Made by a program: the position numbers and the translations under genes. A DNA stretch of 64,000 nucleotides from Chiua virens (taxonomy: Eukaryota; Basidiomycota; Agaricomycetes; Boletales; Boletaceae): positions 2,294,001 to 2,358,000 of the forward strand of contig JAHNUO010000002.1 in the NCBI GenBank assembly GCA_019787685.1. The letters are read 5' to 3'. The notes below the pieces were generated by a model that made no database searches, was not told the origin of the DNA, and saw nothing but the letters and a program-made list of their open reading frames with translations. Positions 26,220 to 38,380 of this stretch are shown here, piece by piece; position 1 is the stretch's first letter, and the number at the start of each line of letters is the position of its first letter.

Positions 26220-28674
26220 ATGTTCCAAAGAATGTTGAGCTGGCCGGCCAGGTCAAACCTTTGGTTTCTTCCTTTGGTAGCCCAATGGGCTTGGGCGATA
26301 CCCACTAACAGTATGTTCCACTTTGTGCACCCAAGTCGAGACACTCATGTCACATCCGACCGCAGTTCCTTCAGCTGCTTCGTTCTATGTATCGAATCTC
26401 CCTGGCCTACACCAGGATTCTACCAACCCGTTGCAAATATACGCAGGACACATTCTCTCAGACCCCAATGCGTCGTCTGCGAGTGAGCTCGACGTGCTTG
26501 CACACCTGTTTTTCGTGATGGTAAAGGCACGGAGGGCAGCTGATAAAGAGAGGCTGATGTTTTGGTTCAACGTGAGTCCTCACAGCGTTAACGCTTCACC
26601 GCTGTCTGAATCACTGTGGCAGGGTGGACCAGGGTGCTCGTCATTTGACGGACTCATGATGGAAGTGGGTCCATGGAAAGTAGATGGGCATGGAGGCTTA
26701 AAAACTGTCGAAGGGGGTTGGGAAGAGTACACCACTATGGTCTACAGTGAGAAGCGCATTGTACTTACTTTACTCCGGGCTCACCATTCAACAGTCGATC
26801 AGCCCGCGGGGACAGGATTGTCATACACTAGCACAAACCACTACGTACATACATTAAATGAGGTATCCTCCCTTTTTGAACTCATTTTATCTGGCAGTTA
26901 CTGACCATTCGTCAGAGTACGAAGCACGTAATTCAGTTTCTCAGGACTTTTTATCAGGTTTTTCCGGAATATTTATTGGTGGATGTCAGTCTGTTTCTCC
27001 TCTTAGGATCCTTCGCAGTCACTCATTGCTGGCAGACCTACCTCGGCGGCGAAAGCTTTGCGGGACAATACATTCCTTACTTCGGTATAATACCTTCGAA
27101 AAACGCAATCCCTTTCAATTGTTGACATGCACACAGCGGATGGAATTCTCAACTCGGATCTTAATATTCCGCTACGTGGTGCCGCCATTGGTAATGGCTG
27201 GATAGATGGTCGCAATCAATACCCCGCATATCTTGAATACGCAGAAGTCCATGGTTTGATTGACGTTCAATCGCAGGTGAGTTGAATCTATTTCATTCAT
27301 ATGTGAGATGCGACACCTGATCACTTGAAAGCAATACGGCGTTTGCAAGCGGGATACAGACAAATGCCTCGCATTATTCGATCACTTAACCACAGAACCA
27401 ATTCATATCGAGGACTGCGAGTATCTCACAGCCTGTGTTTTGGCACCAAGGACGCGGACGTAGGTGCAGATTTTGATTTTGATCACATACTTCTAAGGAC
27501 ATACAGAGTGAATGGAGTGAAAACATGCACTAATATTTACGATGTGCGATTAGAGGACGAGTTTCCAGCTTGTGGCATGAACTGGCCACCAGATTTGACG
27601 GAAATAACACCTTACCTTAGGGTACGTCTTAACATTTTACTTTTTCTCTTTCGCTGCTGAACGCATTTACATGTGGTCATTTGTAGCGCCTAGACGTCGT
27701 CCAGGCGCTGCATGCTACCGGCAAACCCGAGAGCTGGGTCGAATGCCAAGGCCGCGTTGGATCCGAGCTGAACAGCGATCTGTCGCCATCATCCATTACA
27801 CTTCTCCCCAGTGTCATCGAACGGATCCCTGTCTTACTTTTTGCGGGAGACCAGGACTTTATATGTAACTACATTGGTATCGAGAAAACGATCGATGCTA
27901 TGGCGTGGAATGGCGAGAAAGGTCTCGGCGTACGTCTACTATCTCTCCCTTTTCTTCTTCTCCGAGGGTTGACTGATTGTGTTACGTCCATGTAGGCTGT
28001 GTCAACCGAACCATGGACTGTCGACGGGATACCCGCGGGGACATGGGTCTCTACACGAAACCTTACCTACGTTAAGGTAAAGCATCCTTTTTGCAAATTA
28101 AATTCCGAGAGCGACGCGTGCTGACGTCCTCTTTCCTTGTGTGCAGGTCTTCAATGCATCGCACATGGTTCCGTACGACGTTCCCGAGGCTGCACATGAC
28201 ATGATCCTCCGCTTCATGGGCGTGGACTTTTCGGTGATCTCCGAGGGCTCAGCACGTATACCAAGCAGTGTAGGCGATGATGTTAAGCCCGTCGACGAGA
28301 ACTATCCCAACTCGGAGGAGACAAAGGTACAGTGGGACGGTGAGCGCTTCTTACTCCATGTGCTTCGTTCACTGTTTAAGAACGTGCGACGGGTTTTTTC
28401 AGCATATTACAACACAGGCACGGTCGCGTTGGTCTTTTTGCTCATCGTCATCAGTGTTGGCGTTTGTATATGGTATCGACTCCGCAGAAGACGCATACAG
28501 CTCACTCGCAAAGATGATTATGCTGAAGAGAATATACCCCTTAGAGCCACGGATGGGGACGGGGACGAGCTGGAAACCGAGCCAGATCAGGTAAATCCAA
28601 GGGGGATGAGACGGAGGATCGAGGATGACGAAAGCACTCCAATTTTCGATGTGGGTGAAGCGGATGAAGAGTAG
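26220..28674 (+). CDS. KEX1: KEX1-type pheromone-processing serine carboxypeptidase
   Basis: About eight or more exons. The start is the ATG at 26220 or 26232; both lead into a signal peptide ([15 protein letters not shown]). First joints are 26310|26375 and 26571|26623. Motifs are [14 protein letters not shown] (oxyanion region), [29 protein letters not shown] with the catalytic Ser near 27054, [38 protein letters not shown] with the catalytic Asp, and [11 protein letters not shown] with the catalytic His (about 28150). A single membrane helix ([17 protein letters not shown], about 28430-28480) is followed by an arginine-rich and acidic cytosolic tail. This layout is that of Golgi KEX1, which trims C-terminal Lys/Arg left by KEX2. 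An intron near 27450 could not be placed exactly. Confidence 0.88.
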
Positions 28675-29033
28675 TCTGCGTGTCCACACGGTTCTCCTAC
28701 CTATTGGCCCTTCGGAGGTGGTGTACGGTAGGGCTACAAGGTAGCAAAACAAGTACGATTATCATCTAGACTCAGTTGCGAATCTCTTCATCAGTAAGAA
28801 CCAAAATATCTGAGTCGTATCTATCCGGACGAGAGCAAAGCAGCTGGGTTCCAAGCTGCGCGTGATGGAGCGAGGTGAATGAGCGCGCCGCACGAACAAT
28901 TAATAGAATATGGATATGTGGACCAGACGTACTATAAAATACCGGCAGCCCAATTCTCCCTCAGAGAAATTCGCATTACAAACGACAAACTACCGAAAAA
29001 ACATAATGGGTCTGTCACCGTCTCTTGCTCCCC

Positions 29034-29414
29034 ATGGATCCTCAGGTTAGCTTCACCTCTCGGTTTCATCTTGTTAACCTTCCAAATGACGACACTCAAT
29101 AGGCGCCACAGACAGGGAACAATAAGGCTGTGTTGGAAATAGTCTCAAAGGAAGACCCAATGTTGAGACAAGGCCACGGAAGAAGACATCATGGAAGTGG
29201 TCGACACGTTGCCGTCCTGGAAGAACAGCGGACGCTTCGCATCCGCGAAGCAGAAGTGCGCAAGAAGGGCGAGATGTTGCAGACGGTGGCCCAATATGAA
29301 GCCTGCTGCCGTCGTCGGTTACAAGTCACCGTGACATTCGTGAACGACCATCTCGGTACGAATTGGAAGTATGACCGGGTCTTTGACAAGCAAGGCAAAT
29401 GCGCAAACGCATGA
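29034..29414 (+). CDS. Small two-exon protein, unknown
   Basis: ATGGATCCTCAG (29034-29045) joins after a 57-nt GT-AG intron to 29103-29414, giving 107 residues. The protein starts MDPQ|APQTGNNKAVLEIV, has a His/Arg-rich patch (GHGRRHHGSGRH), then a charged helix LRIREAEVRKKGEMLQTV and TFVNDHLGTNWKYDRVF before the stop. The helix may be a coiled coil. A TATA-like ACTATAAAATA sits near 28930. Codon use looks coding but I recognise no family. A GTGAGT donor just after the stop suggests a 3' UTR intron or further exons up to about 29734, where a frame ending in EEHRAAELQVLVD is open. Confidence 0.4.
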
Positions 29415-30117
29415 AGTGAGTAATGCGTTTTCTCATGTGTGATGGACGTGAGGACTAACTGGGGATTTAGGTGTGCTCTTCACGGTTCTCGAGCTCCACG
29501 TAATCAAAGGCGAGTGACGTGCCGCGTGGTGAACGCTACGTTGAACACCAACGCTTTACTTTTCCAGGCGGCCCTTGGAAAGAGCTACGGAGCAGGTCGC
29601 GCCCTTGTCACCCCTTTCCCCTGAGGCAGGTCCGGCACCCGGGTCGCCGGAGGGACAGCTGTTCCCGCAATGCATTCAGCCAAGAAGATATCGAAGAGCA
29701 TCGAGCTGCAGAGTTACAGGTCCTTGTTGATTAGGTGGCAAGTGAAGTGGTGAAGCAAAAATAAGCAAACGAGGATGAATCGAATATGACAGTTGAAGTG
29801 TTGAATGCGCAGGCCTCAGGCCCAAGCACCGAAGACTATGGCGCTAACCAATGTCCTTTGCATGAGAGAGCTCCTATATATAGTACTGCAATAAATGTCA
29901 AACATTGCCTCGGTTTATCTGGGAGGGAGACAAAACTGTTGAGATGATACTATCAGTGGCGTCGATCAAACTTGAAAAACCACTAGCCTCCCTAAACCGG
30001 ACCTGTATTTCAAGAGAAGAAGACCGTCGTGCGCGTTCTGATCGGATGTACGAATGAGTTGAACTGAAGACGTGCACGTTAACTCGCTGACACCTGGCTC
30101 AGGTTTCTGGCCCAATG

Positions 30118-30286
30118 TTACAGTGGTACTACCCAATATGATTGTTGACTTGGTTGCACTTCGTTCTCGTACGGAGATTCATCTCTAGGCTGAGACAGTC
30201 AGCAAACTTGGACGAACATACGCATTGAAATATACCTGCTTGGAAATGGGAAACGAGTCCGAGTCATCGTCCGACTCGGAGTCCAT
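30118..30286 (-). CDS. Candidate 40-residue split protein
   Basis: Read on the minus strand from the ATG at 30286, a 17-codon exon MDSESDDDSDSFPISKQ ends in a GTATAT donor. After a short intron ending CTCAG, a second exon PRDESPYENEVQPSQQ followed by SYWVVPL ends in TAA at 30118-30120. The joint keeps frame and both parts avoid stops, but the product is very short and unmatched. I rate it as possible only. The rest of 29735-30476 shows no gene. Confidence 0.25.
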
Positions 30287-30476
30287 GGTGACTACATGCA
30301 GGTAAGTGGCACGAGTCCACCGGTACCGTTGCATGCAGCAAGCGGTCTTGTGTCTTCACATTCAAGTCGTCAGATTTGAGCACAATAATCGGTGATTTTT
30401 TTCTTTCCAAAGTGTTTTACGCTCGAAATTATATACTACAAAATCCCCATTAGTTGAGCTATTCGCCTAAGCTTCT

Positions 30477-32107
30477 TTACCTGCCAGTGTACCATTTTTT
30501 GCACTGTCTCCTCACCGCGAGGAACACAGGCAATAAACTGTTCACTTCCCTCCAACCATCCGATCGTACTATTGTACACGTATGATCTTCACCCGAGACT
30601 TTACACAGCCTGGGGCAGATGTCGCTCAAAAAGGCTGCGATAGTAACAGGAAATTTGATGTCTGATTCGACAAAGTGGGCAATCTGACATTGACTGGTGG
30701 TTCCGTTACCCGGTCGCGAACTTGGAACTTCGGAGTGCGGCTGGTCAATGTCCGTAAAGTCCACACTGAGAGCGATTTCGTTGAGTGCAGCACAGCGGGA
30801 GAGAAGCTTGATTAATCCTCGGTGTGTGACGCGAGAATCGATCCACCGGCCGGATTTTTTGTTGAGGGATAGATAGGTTAGCTTTGGCCAGGACTCCGCC
30901 AATTTATCGAGCGCATTATCATTGAAGGAGAGAGTGCAATTTACATCGAATTCGAAGAACTCCATGTTAGAGAATGTGAGGAATGGTTGGACTGTGGACA
31001 GGGAGATTCCTGGAGAGTCGATATCATCGGGCCACTGTTCAGACTTCACGGAGAGCGAGATCTTGCAAAGTCGTTCCCGATCGCAAGCATTGACCAGCGC
31101 GATGGAAAATTGATGGATCATCGACATGTCCAGGGTAGGCATTACCGCCACTGTGAAGGACACGCTTAGTGGCCTGAAGCGTATGACCTCCAAGAGTGAC
31201 GTCAAAGTTGGAAGGTTATGGACTTGCAGAATCAGGGACTCGAGAGATGCGAATGCCGGGGGTGTCAAGTTGGGTCTGAGTGTCTGCAATTGTAGATCAT
31301 CTTCGAACCGCAGTGAGAGTTTGACCAAAGAGGGGAGTCGGGAAATGTGGAAGATGGTGGCTTTGTTGGGTGCGTGGCATTCGAGTGATTCCAACGAGTG
31401 TAGTCCCAAGATTAAGTCCGAGAAGATCTTCGAATCATCAGAATTTGGACTGCGAGCAAGCGACTCAGCAGTGACGCGAACGTGTTTCAATGATGGACAT
31501 CTAGAAGTCAGCTGCAATGACATTTCGGGCGAACAAAAGACGAAATGCGGCAGCACGACGTTGACCAGAGAGCGGGTGAATAACCATTGCAAAAGTGGTC
31601 CATACTTTGCATCCGCTGTATCCCAAAAAAGGGTTTTGAGATTAGGGAGAAGCGGGCCGTAGCATGGGGGATGGGACAACGCAAAGATGACATCTTTAGC
31701 CAGACGCGAGCAACCGTGTTTCAAGTTGAATTCGGAATCAAGCAAGGTCCGTATGCGGGAAGAGTATCTGAAGAAAGTATCCCAGTCACTCTGTGTCATT
31801 TTTCGTTTGAACGATAGCTGGCAGAGTAATATGAACGCTGTGAACGCGAGAACACCGGAGAACAACATACCATTTTACCGACCGTTTCACCAGATCTAAC
31901 CCTCCACAAGTCCGGAGGGAGGCATCGGATGAGATATGCAATTGAAGCTAACTGCTCCCACAATACATCAAGGGCAGTATTACTGAAGACTCGGGAAACG
32001 CGTGCAAGTCTGGCTAATGTGACCTTGCCATTGTATTCCGAGTCATTGCGGACATGATGGAAGATGGTGCGTTGCACCTCGATAATGTCCAAGCATCGGT
32101 GGTGCAT
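30477..32107 (-). CDS. F-box-like protein with leucine-rich region
   Basis: Two exons on the minus strand. Exon 1 begins MHHRCLDIIEVQRTIFHHV at 32107, continues with TLARLARVSRVFSNTALDVLW, the F-box pattern of the large Agaricomycete F-box families, and joins (KM|GTATGT...GCCAG|LSF, phase 0) to exon 2 near 31819. Exon 2 reads MTQSDWDTFFRYSSRIRTL, the usual continuation in these families, followed by leucine-rich stretches (FVFCSPEMSLQLTSRCPSL, TYLSLNKKSGRW) and a C-terminus at 30477. About 530 residues. Such proteins are thought to bring substrates to SCF ubiquitin ligases; the substrate is unknown. The frame looks intact. Confidence 0.7.
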
Positions 32108-32500
32108 CTTGCCACGGGGTTCAGTGCAAGACGCTGGGCCCGCAAACACACAAGTAAAATTCGAACTAGCTTTATCCTTGGCAGGATTGCATTTGTACCT
32201 ATTTATCCGATCACCTTCACGCTAGTCTTGGCGATACTTAGGAAGCGATGGCCCGGGGCAGAGCCCGAAACAAAGCCTTAGGCCTTAGAGCCATCAGTAG
32301 ACCCGGAGTGCTAGTGTCAATCATGTAGCTACGACTAGCTTCAAGTGGCTTTTGTACAACGATGACTCAACGATCCTTTTTTTCTTCCAAAACTGACATG
32401 TAACCACCACACTCGTTAATGAAGGCCGGATCCGACCTCCAGCTCCAAGACTCAACAACATAACCAGCGATTCCCTAAATCCAGTTACATTCGACATCTT

Positions 32501-35052
32501 CTAGATCGCCAGTTCTTCTAGCCTATACAAGCCAACATCCAGACCATCTCGTTGTTCGAGTTGCTTTTTCCGTCTCCTCCATTCCGCAGGAGTCTCTTTC
32601 GACACGCCTGTCTTTTCCCTGAGCGACTGAGCCCTCATGAACGGCTCCAGCATCCCACGGAGCGGCTCCAGGCTGTCTATGAGCGAAATCTCGGGCTCTA
32701 TATAAGACAGAGCGCGGCGCAGCAAATCGTGCGAGGGCTGGTATTGGAGAAGCGCAACAAACGACGCGTCGAGCAAGGCTTGGAGGAATGCGATGATCTG
32801 AGCACAAGCTAACACGTCAGCGGTGCGATATGAAACGCGGGTGCGGCTGGCGTACCTTGGGATACGGGGGAGAATCCGCCATGCTAGATGGCATCGTGGT
32901 GTCATTCGCGAGCGACTTGAGCAGTGCTTCCATCTCGTGTTCAGTGCCGCCTTGTATCCAGCTCTCCAGAATCTCCAGGATCGGAACAAGATCTTGAGCG
33001 TCGGGTAGGTGTTTTCGGATGGCGAGGCGCATCGGGGCGGCCGAAAATGGATATGACACGCAAGCCAATAGATAGGTCCAAAGAGGTGGGACGTAGCCCT
33101 CTGATGTGTCAACGTCCATGGCATTATCGTTCCTGCGTTGTCGATCAATGAGACATTTAGCCGAAGACATCAGTTCGTCTTCCGTGACGTCCGTGACCGT
33201 AGTGAGAGCAAACATTAGGTTTTCCTGGGTAGCTAGTGAGACCTGAAAAGCTCAAACACTAGCAATGGGATTCTTACCCAATCACCCCGTTCCCGTAGTC
33301 TAGTAATGAGACGACCGTTGAGCATGATAGTGCTGACGATAGCATTTTCAAGAAGGCAGCGAGTTATGCGAGGAGTATACGGGTGATTGGTTGGTGGTTC
33401 TGGAGGCAAGACAATATTGAAGACCTTTTTGACAAATTCATGACCGAGAACGGCCTCTCTCGACTGTTTCCCCATTAGTAACGGATCCACGAGAAAGGAT
33501 GATATTCTTACGCTATGCGAGTTGACCCACTTCAAGAATTCTTGCTCAGCCTTTTGTGGAAAACTCCGCTTCAAGAGATCTCGAACTTCGGAAAGTATCT
33601 TGGCTGACCGGTCAACCTCTTCGGGTTCTTCACGCCTCGATGCCTTACGAGGCGCCAACCACTCGGTTGTCAAACCCGTTTTCCCAAGTGCAGCGGCCAG
33701 AGAAGACTTTAGTCGTGCGTCCACGGGTATGACGTGTATCGAGGAACGCTTAGGGGAAACTCTGCTGTCACGGGAATCTGAGACCGATACGGTCAAAAGT
33801 ACTTGTCCTTCGTCCGCGGCTGTCAAACGTAGATGTGGGGTAGGGAGAGAGGACGGTATAGGCATCGATTGCGCTGATAAAAGGACTCCATAGGCTAGGT
33901 CCCATATTTGAAGAGATATATCTCCGGTACCCTCCACCACTGCAGCGAGGAGGACGAGAGAAGTACCTAAGGACACGACGGAGAGAGAATTCCTTTCCCG
34001 TGGGCTTTTGTAGCCGAGGAAGCTAAATCGCTTAAGGTGAAGGTTTTCGGAAACAAGGTTGGAGACAAGTGAAGAATTTATGGATGCGAGCTGATACGTC
34101 GCCCAAGTTCCTCGCGAATCTGTTGCAGGATACGTTAACGTGTCGCATGTGTAGACAATCACGAAAGACGCACCAACAAAACTGAGAATCCCAGATGAGC
34201 TGCAAGTTAAGCCAGATATAACAATGTTAGTAGCATTAGTTGAACTTGCGATCGGTATCTCGCAAGTTCCGGCTAGCATAATTTCTTCTCCCAAAAGAGC
34301 GAGTCGTACATGCAGGATCATCTTTGTCTGAGAGCAAGTGACGGCAACGCTGCTCCACGAATCCGTATCATCTTGGATGAAACTACATGATCCGCGGGGG
34401 AAGACGAATGTTTCCAGGTGTTCGCGTTCCCCGGGCCAATCCAGCTGGCTTTTTATATCCACTTGTGCGTTCATGAGGGATAGATTTGCATTTTTTGAGA
34501 CGAACAATAGTGGTACTGTGTCATGACCTGTACCACATATTCGAACCGGCAGGTCCTCCACCTAAGGTTGGTCAGGGAAAGTCACGGTCGCGAGGGTAAG
34601 AAGAACGCACGACTACTACAGTTTTCTCGCTTGTTGCAACTATTGAACCAGAGAGTCTTTGTCGTATCGCCCAGATAGTCCGCCCTCGATGTGTTGGTGC
34701 GAGCGCGGGGGCCGTTCCTATCACCGTATAGCTAACGAACCGACTTGTTCCCGTTCTCCGTGACACAGAGGCTGAAGGCAGGAGTTGAAAAAGAAATGCC
34801 GTGGCCGACGGAATATGATGCTACTGCGTGGAGGTTCTGGAGCTGCACTTGATTGCATCAGACTTAGACAGTTGAATGGAATGACTTTTCACTGACATCC
34901 CAAATGTGAATACCGTCTGCATGTCCTGTCACCGTGACATGGTTGGGAAAGTCGCGGTTATAAGTACAAGATATGGTCTCGTAGTCCTTGAACTTTTGAG
35001 AGAGCGTGCTACCGAGAAAAAGCTGAAATGGCTCGCTGATGGTCGAGCTCAT
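32501..35052 (-). CDS. NOL11: NOL11/Utp8-like nucleolar t-UTP protein
   Basis: Multi-exon minus-strand gene with start ATG at 35052 and stop at 32501, about 750 residues. The N-terminus has a beta-propeller look (VTVTGHADGIHIWDVSEKSF, then TIWAIRQRLSGSIVATSEK). The large middle exon (33233-34561) has SSIHVIPVDARLKSSLAAAL and GKTGL, close to the [20 protein letters not shown] region of human NOL11. The last exons read AFLQALLDASFVALLQYQPS, and VGLYRLEELAI at the end, matching the NOL11 pattern LLLDANFTVVV ... GLYSIEVLELF. NOL11 is a t-UTP component needed for rDNA transcription and early pre-18S processing. The name rests on these blocks; the family is weakly conserved. Confidence 0.7.
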
Positions 35053-35142
35053 CTCGGAGGAGACTTTGCCAGCCGTGGGAGCCCAAGTTGCGTGTTCTAC
35101 CACAACCACTACCATCGTCACCGTCAGGCTCGGGTTTGCACC
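35053..35142. promoter_or_regulatory. 90-bp divergent promoter
   Basis: Start codons of the NOL11-like gene (35052, minus) and CLPTM1-like gene (35143, plus) are only 90 bp apart, so each promoter must overlap the other's 5' region. No TATA box seen. Confidence 0.4.
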
Positions 35143-37922
35143 ATGGCAGACCGTGCAGCAAGACAACCCGCTCAGCCAGCTCAGGAGGAGAATGGCACCA
35201 TTCGCAAAGTCCTTGCAGCCGTCCAGGTATGAACTCCCCGTGTTTCTGGCTCTCAATATTCAAATGTTTCTTCTCGGTCTAGCAAGTGTTCTTGATATGG
35301 GCATTTACACAACTTGGTGAGCGGAAGAAGACGTAGGATTAGGTCAATAACTGAGTCTATGTAGCAATGAAGCTTTTCGCTCCGACGAAGCCCCAGACAC
35401 CTCCAGTTCCCTCTCCCGGAAGCGAGACTCACACTACGGCAGCCCAAGCGGACCCCTTCCTCCTCCCACCACAACAGGCCCATCTGGCGTGGGCACTGGG
35501 TCAGCCACTTTCCATGTATGTATACCTTTCGACGTCGCCGAACGGCGACGTGTTTTCGCGTCAATGGACCTCTGGATGGAGAGAAGATCAGGATAAGGAC
35601 TTACCCTCTTTCGTGTGGTCAAACATCACGTTCGGAGATTGGAATGACCACAGAACAGAATACCTTGATATCGCCCTACCTGAGGTATATAACCCCTGTT
35701 GTCAGGTGTACAAACTCTCACCCCAATCAGGCTGTTCAACGAAATGCCTCTCTCTGGGCGGATGTATTCCTTGCAAAGAACGGCGCAAATCCGGACCCAT
35801 CTGACCCTTCGTTCGACCCGCAGTCCGTGCATCACATTCGTAAAGGTAGGTTGTTGTGTGCGGTCTACCTGTATCAGTCACCCCACCTAGTTTGTTGCCC
35901 AGCTTTGACTAGGTACCTGCCTAAGGCCAAGGTCCGAAAGGAGAAAAACCTTCTGAGTTCCGATGACGCACAGGAAGGAGAAGAGGTACCTTTCGGATTG
36001 TTGTCATGGTCTAATCTAATTCATTTCTATCAAGGTTGTCGAGGAGGATGTGATCGTTTCACATTGGTATAGGGTGCGCCGGCGGCATGAGCGAGTTTTG
36101 TGACCAAGAAACTTATGTGTACACCGCAGAACCTGACATTGGCCCTCATTTCGGATGAGACCGTTCTCGCATTAGACAAAATACCACCAGTCATGGCCGA
36201 ACGTGAGCACTTCCATCATCAGTAGACCAGCCAAACACTTACACCACAGAAGATGTCCACTTGGTCCCTGGCGCAAGGGATGCAACGGGAACGAAAGGGT
36301 TTTATAAACCAATTGTCTTCCCAAACGATTTCTGGCTGTTGCGGTCGCACCTCACGGAGATTAATACTACAACTCCAAACATGCCATTGCAAATATCGTT
36401 CCAGCCAATGTCATACTTTAAATTCCAGCTTTTCGCGTCTATGACACATGGTTTCGACGAAGCGATAAAGCAGCAGAGCGGGGGTACCGGCGCCGAGCTC
36501 GATGAAGTAAAGAGAATGTTGCTCGAGACCAATCCGTGGTTCCTCGCGTTAACCGCACTTGTCAGTGTCTTGCACACAGTGTGAGTTTTGGCCGAGAATA
36601 TTGGCTACTGGCTGGTCTGACTGACTGGCGCAGATTTGAGATGCTTGCATTCAAGTCCGATGTATCGCATTGGCGTCAACGGAAGGAACTCGTAGGGGTG
36701 TCTGTCAGGTGAGCATACGGGCCGTTGTATGCGATCATTCCCCTGAAGTATTTTCTGATCCCGCAGGACGGTACGCTCCTTGTTGCCGTCGATGGACTTA
36801 CGCTCATCATGCCACAATATTTGTTATATTTCCAGATCATAACCAACGTGTTTGTCCAGATCGTAATTCTATTGTACCTCATCGACAATAATGCAGACAC
36901 GAGTTGGATGATCCTTCTTGGGTCTGGAATGGGTGTCGTTATCGAAGCATGGAAGGTGAGTCACATTACGCGAGCGATTATCGCGCTTGTACCGATGCCA
37001 TGAGCTAGATCACAAAAGCGGTTGATATCAGCATCGTGCGTGCGCCTGCTGGATCGAAGTTCCCCTATATGTTGAACATTAAAGGTAAGACTTCGAACAC
37101 GTTTTTTGGAGCTTTACTACAAATATCGTGATCAGATAAGCACGTTCTCAGTGAGGATGAAAAAAAGACACAGGAGTGAGTCGGAAAGAAATGTTTCGGA
37201 CGTATCACACAGGAACTGAGACTTTTTCAGATACGACAAACTTGCATTCCGATATGTGTCCTATGTCGCAATACCGCTGCTCGCGGCGTACAGCATCTAC
37301 TCGCTTGTTTACGAAACGCACAGGGGCTGGTACAGCTACATCATCTCGACGCTAACCTCTTTTGTATACATGTTTGGATTCGTGAGTATACTTGGCGACC
37401 CTGAGACGGTTTTCTTGACGACGGTCGATTATTCCAGGCACAGCTGATACCCCAGCTCATCATCAATTATAAGCTCAAGGTCCGTCTCCGTTGTTGCTAT
37501 ACAATTGGCTGCAGCTTCTTAACCCACGTAGAGTGTTGCACACATGCCAATGAAAGCAATGATTTATAAGACGCTGTCGACGGTGGTCGACGACCTGTTT
37601 GCGTAAGGATCACATAGTGTTACTATGTGCTGAAATGGGATGTCGGAATTGACGCAATTATGAATTCGCAGGTTTTGTATCAAGATGCCAACGCTCCATC
37701 GGCTCGCGTGCTTCCGAGATGACCTCGTGTTTTTGGTATTCTTGTACCAGGTGGGCAAATATCTATCTATGGTGCACCGCGGGCATCTGACATTCGGCCG
37801 TTGTCCTTACTCAGCGTTGGATATATCGCATCGATCCTAAACGGGTGAATGAATTCGGACAAGTAATGGCTGAGGATGCTGTCAAGGCTGACGGCAACGG
37901 AGAGACGAAGAAGGACAAGTAA
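35143..37922 (+). CDS. CLPTM1: CLPTM1-family multipass membrane protein
   Basis: About ten exons from the ATG at 35143 to the stop at 37920-37922. The N-terminus MADRAARQPAQPAQEENG is disordered. Family blocks are PLSMYVYLSTSP, then a FVWSNITFGDW region, HYTTED-like PVMAE..YTTEDVHLVPGARD, YKPIVFPNDFWLL, FKFQLFASMTHGFDEA, NPWFLALTALVSVLHTVFEM, then AFKSDVSHWRQRKELVGVSV, the long polytopic part (VFVQIVILLYLIDN, GSGMGVVIEAWK), then RYVSYVAIPLLAAYSIYSLV, QLIPQLIINYKLKSVAHMP and YKTLSTVVDDLFAFCIKMP. The C-terminus is charged. CLPTM1 proteins are ER/Golgi membrane proteins with scramblase and receptor-trafficking roles in animals. No break seen. Confidence 0.9.
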
Positions 37923-38380
37923 CCAAAACAACGTGTCATCGGAAGGAAGGGCGTTACAGAAGATGGAGTAAGTTGGTCGCGGTAATAGATTGCAGCGGGA
38001 TAAATCTGAAATGATTCTCGAGACGCACTAACTCCTGTTGCTGTGTGGACCGTGCCTGTGGGCGGCTTTATTATACAGGAGTGAATCAATGTGGAGAATT
38101 ACATAATAATTTAACCATAGATTTGTGACCGTGTGAATGTTATGGATGATATGTCCTTTTTTGGGATACGAAACATGGCATGGACACGGCACCGGACATT
38201 CATCTAATCCGCTGGTCGACTTGTCTGCGGCTAAACGCTGGTTTCTTTCCTTTTTCCCCTCCACCATCACCTCCGTCCCAAATGTCGGAGTCACATCCAG
38301 ATTCTCCCTCAAGAGCCTGCAGATGCCTCAATGTCCGCATATGGCCCCTGCCAGGCTCACAGAAATACCCCGATTTTCTC

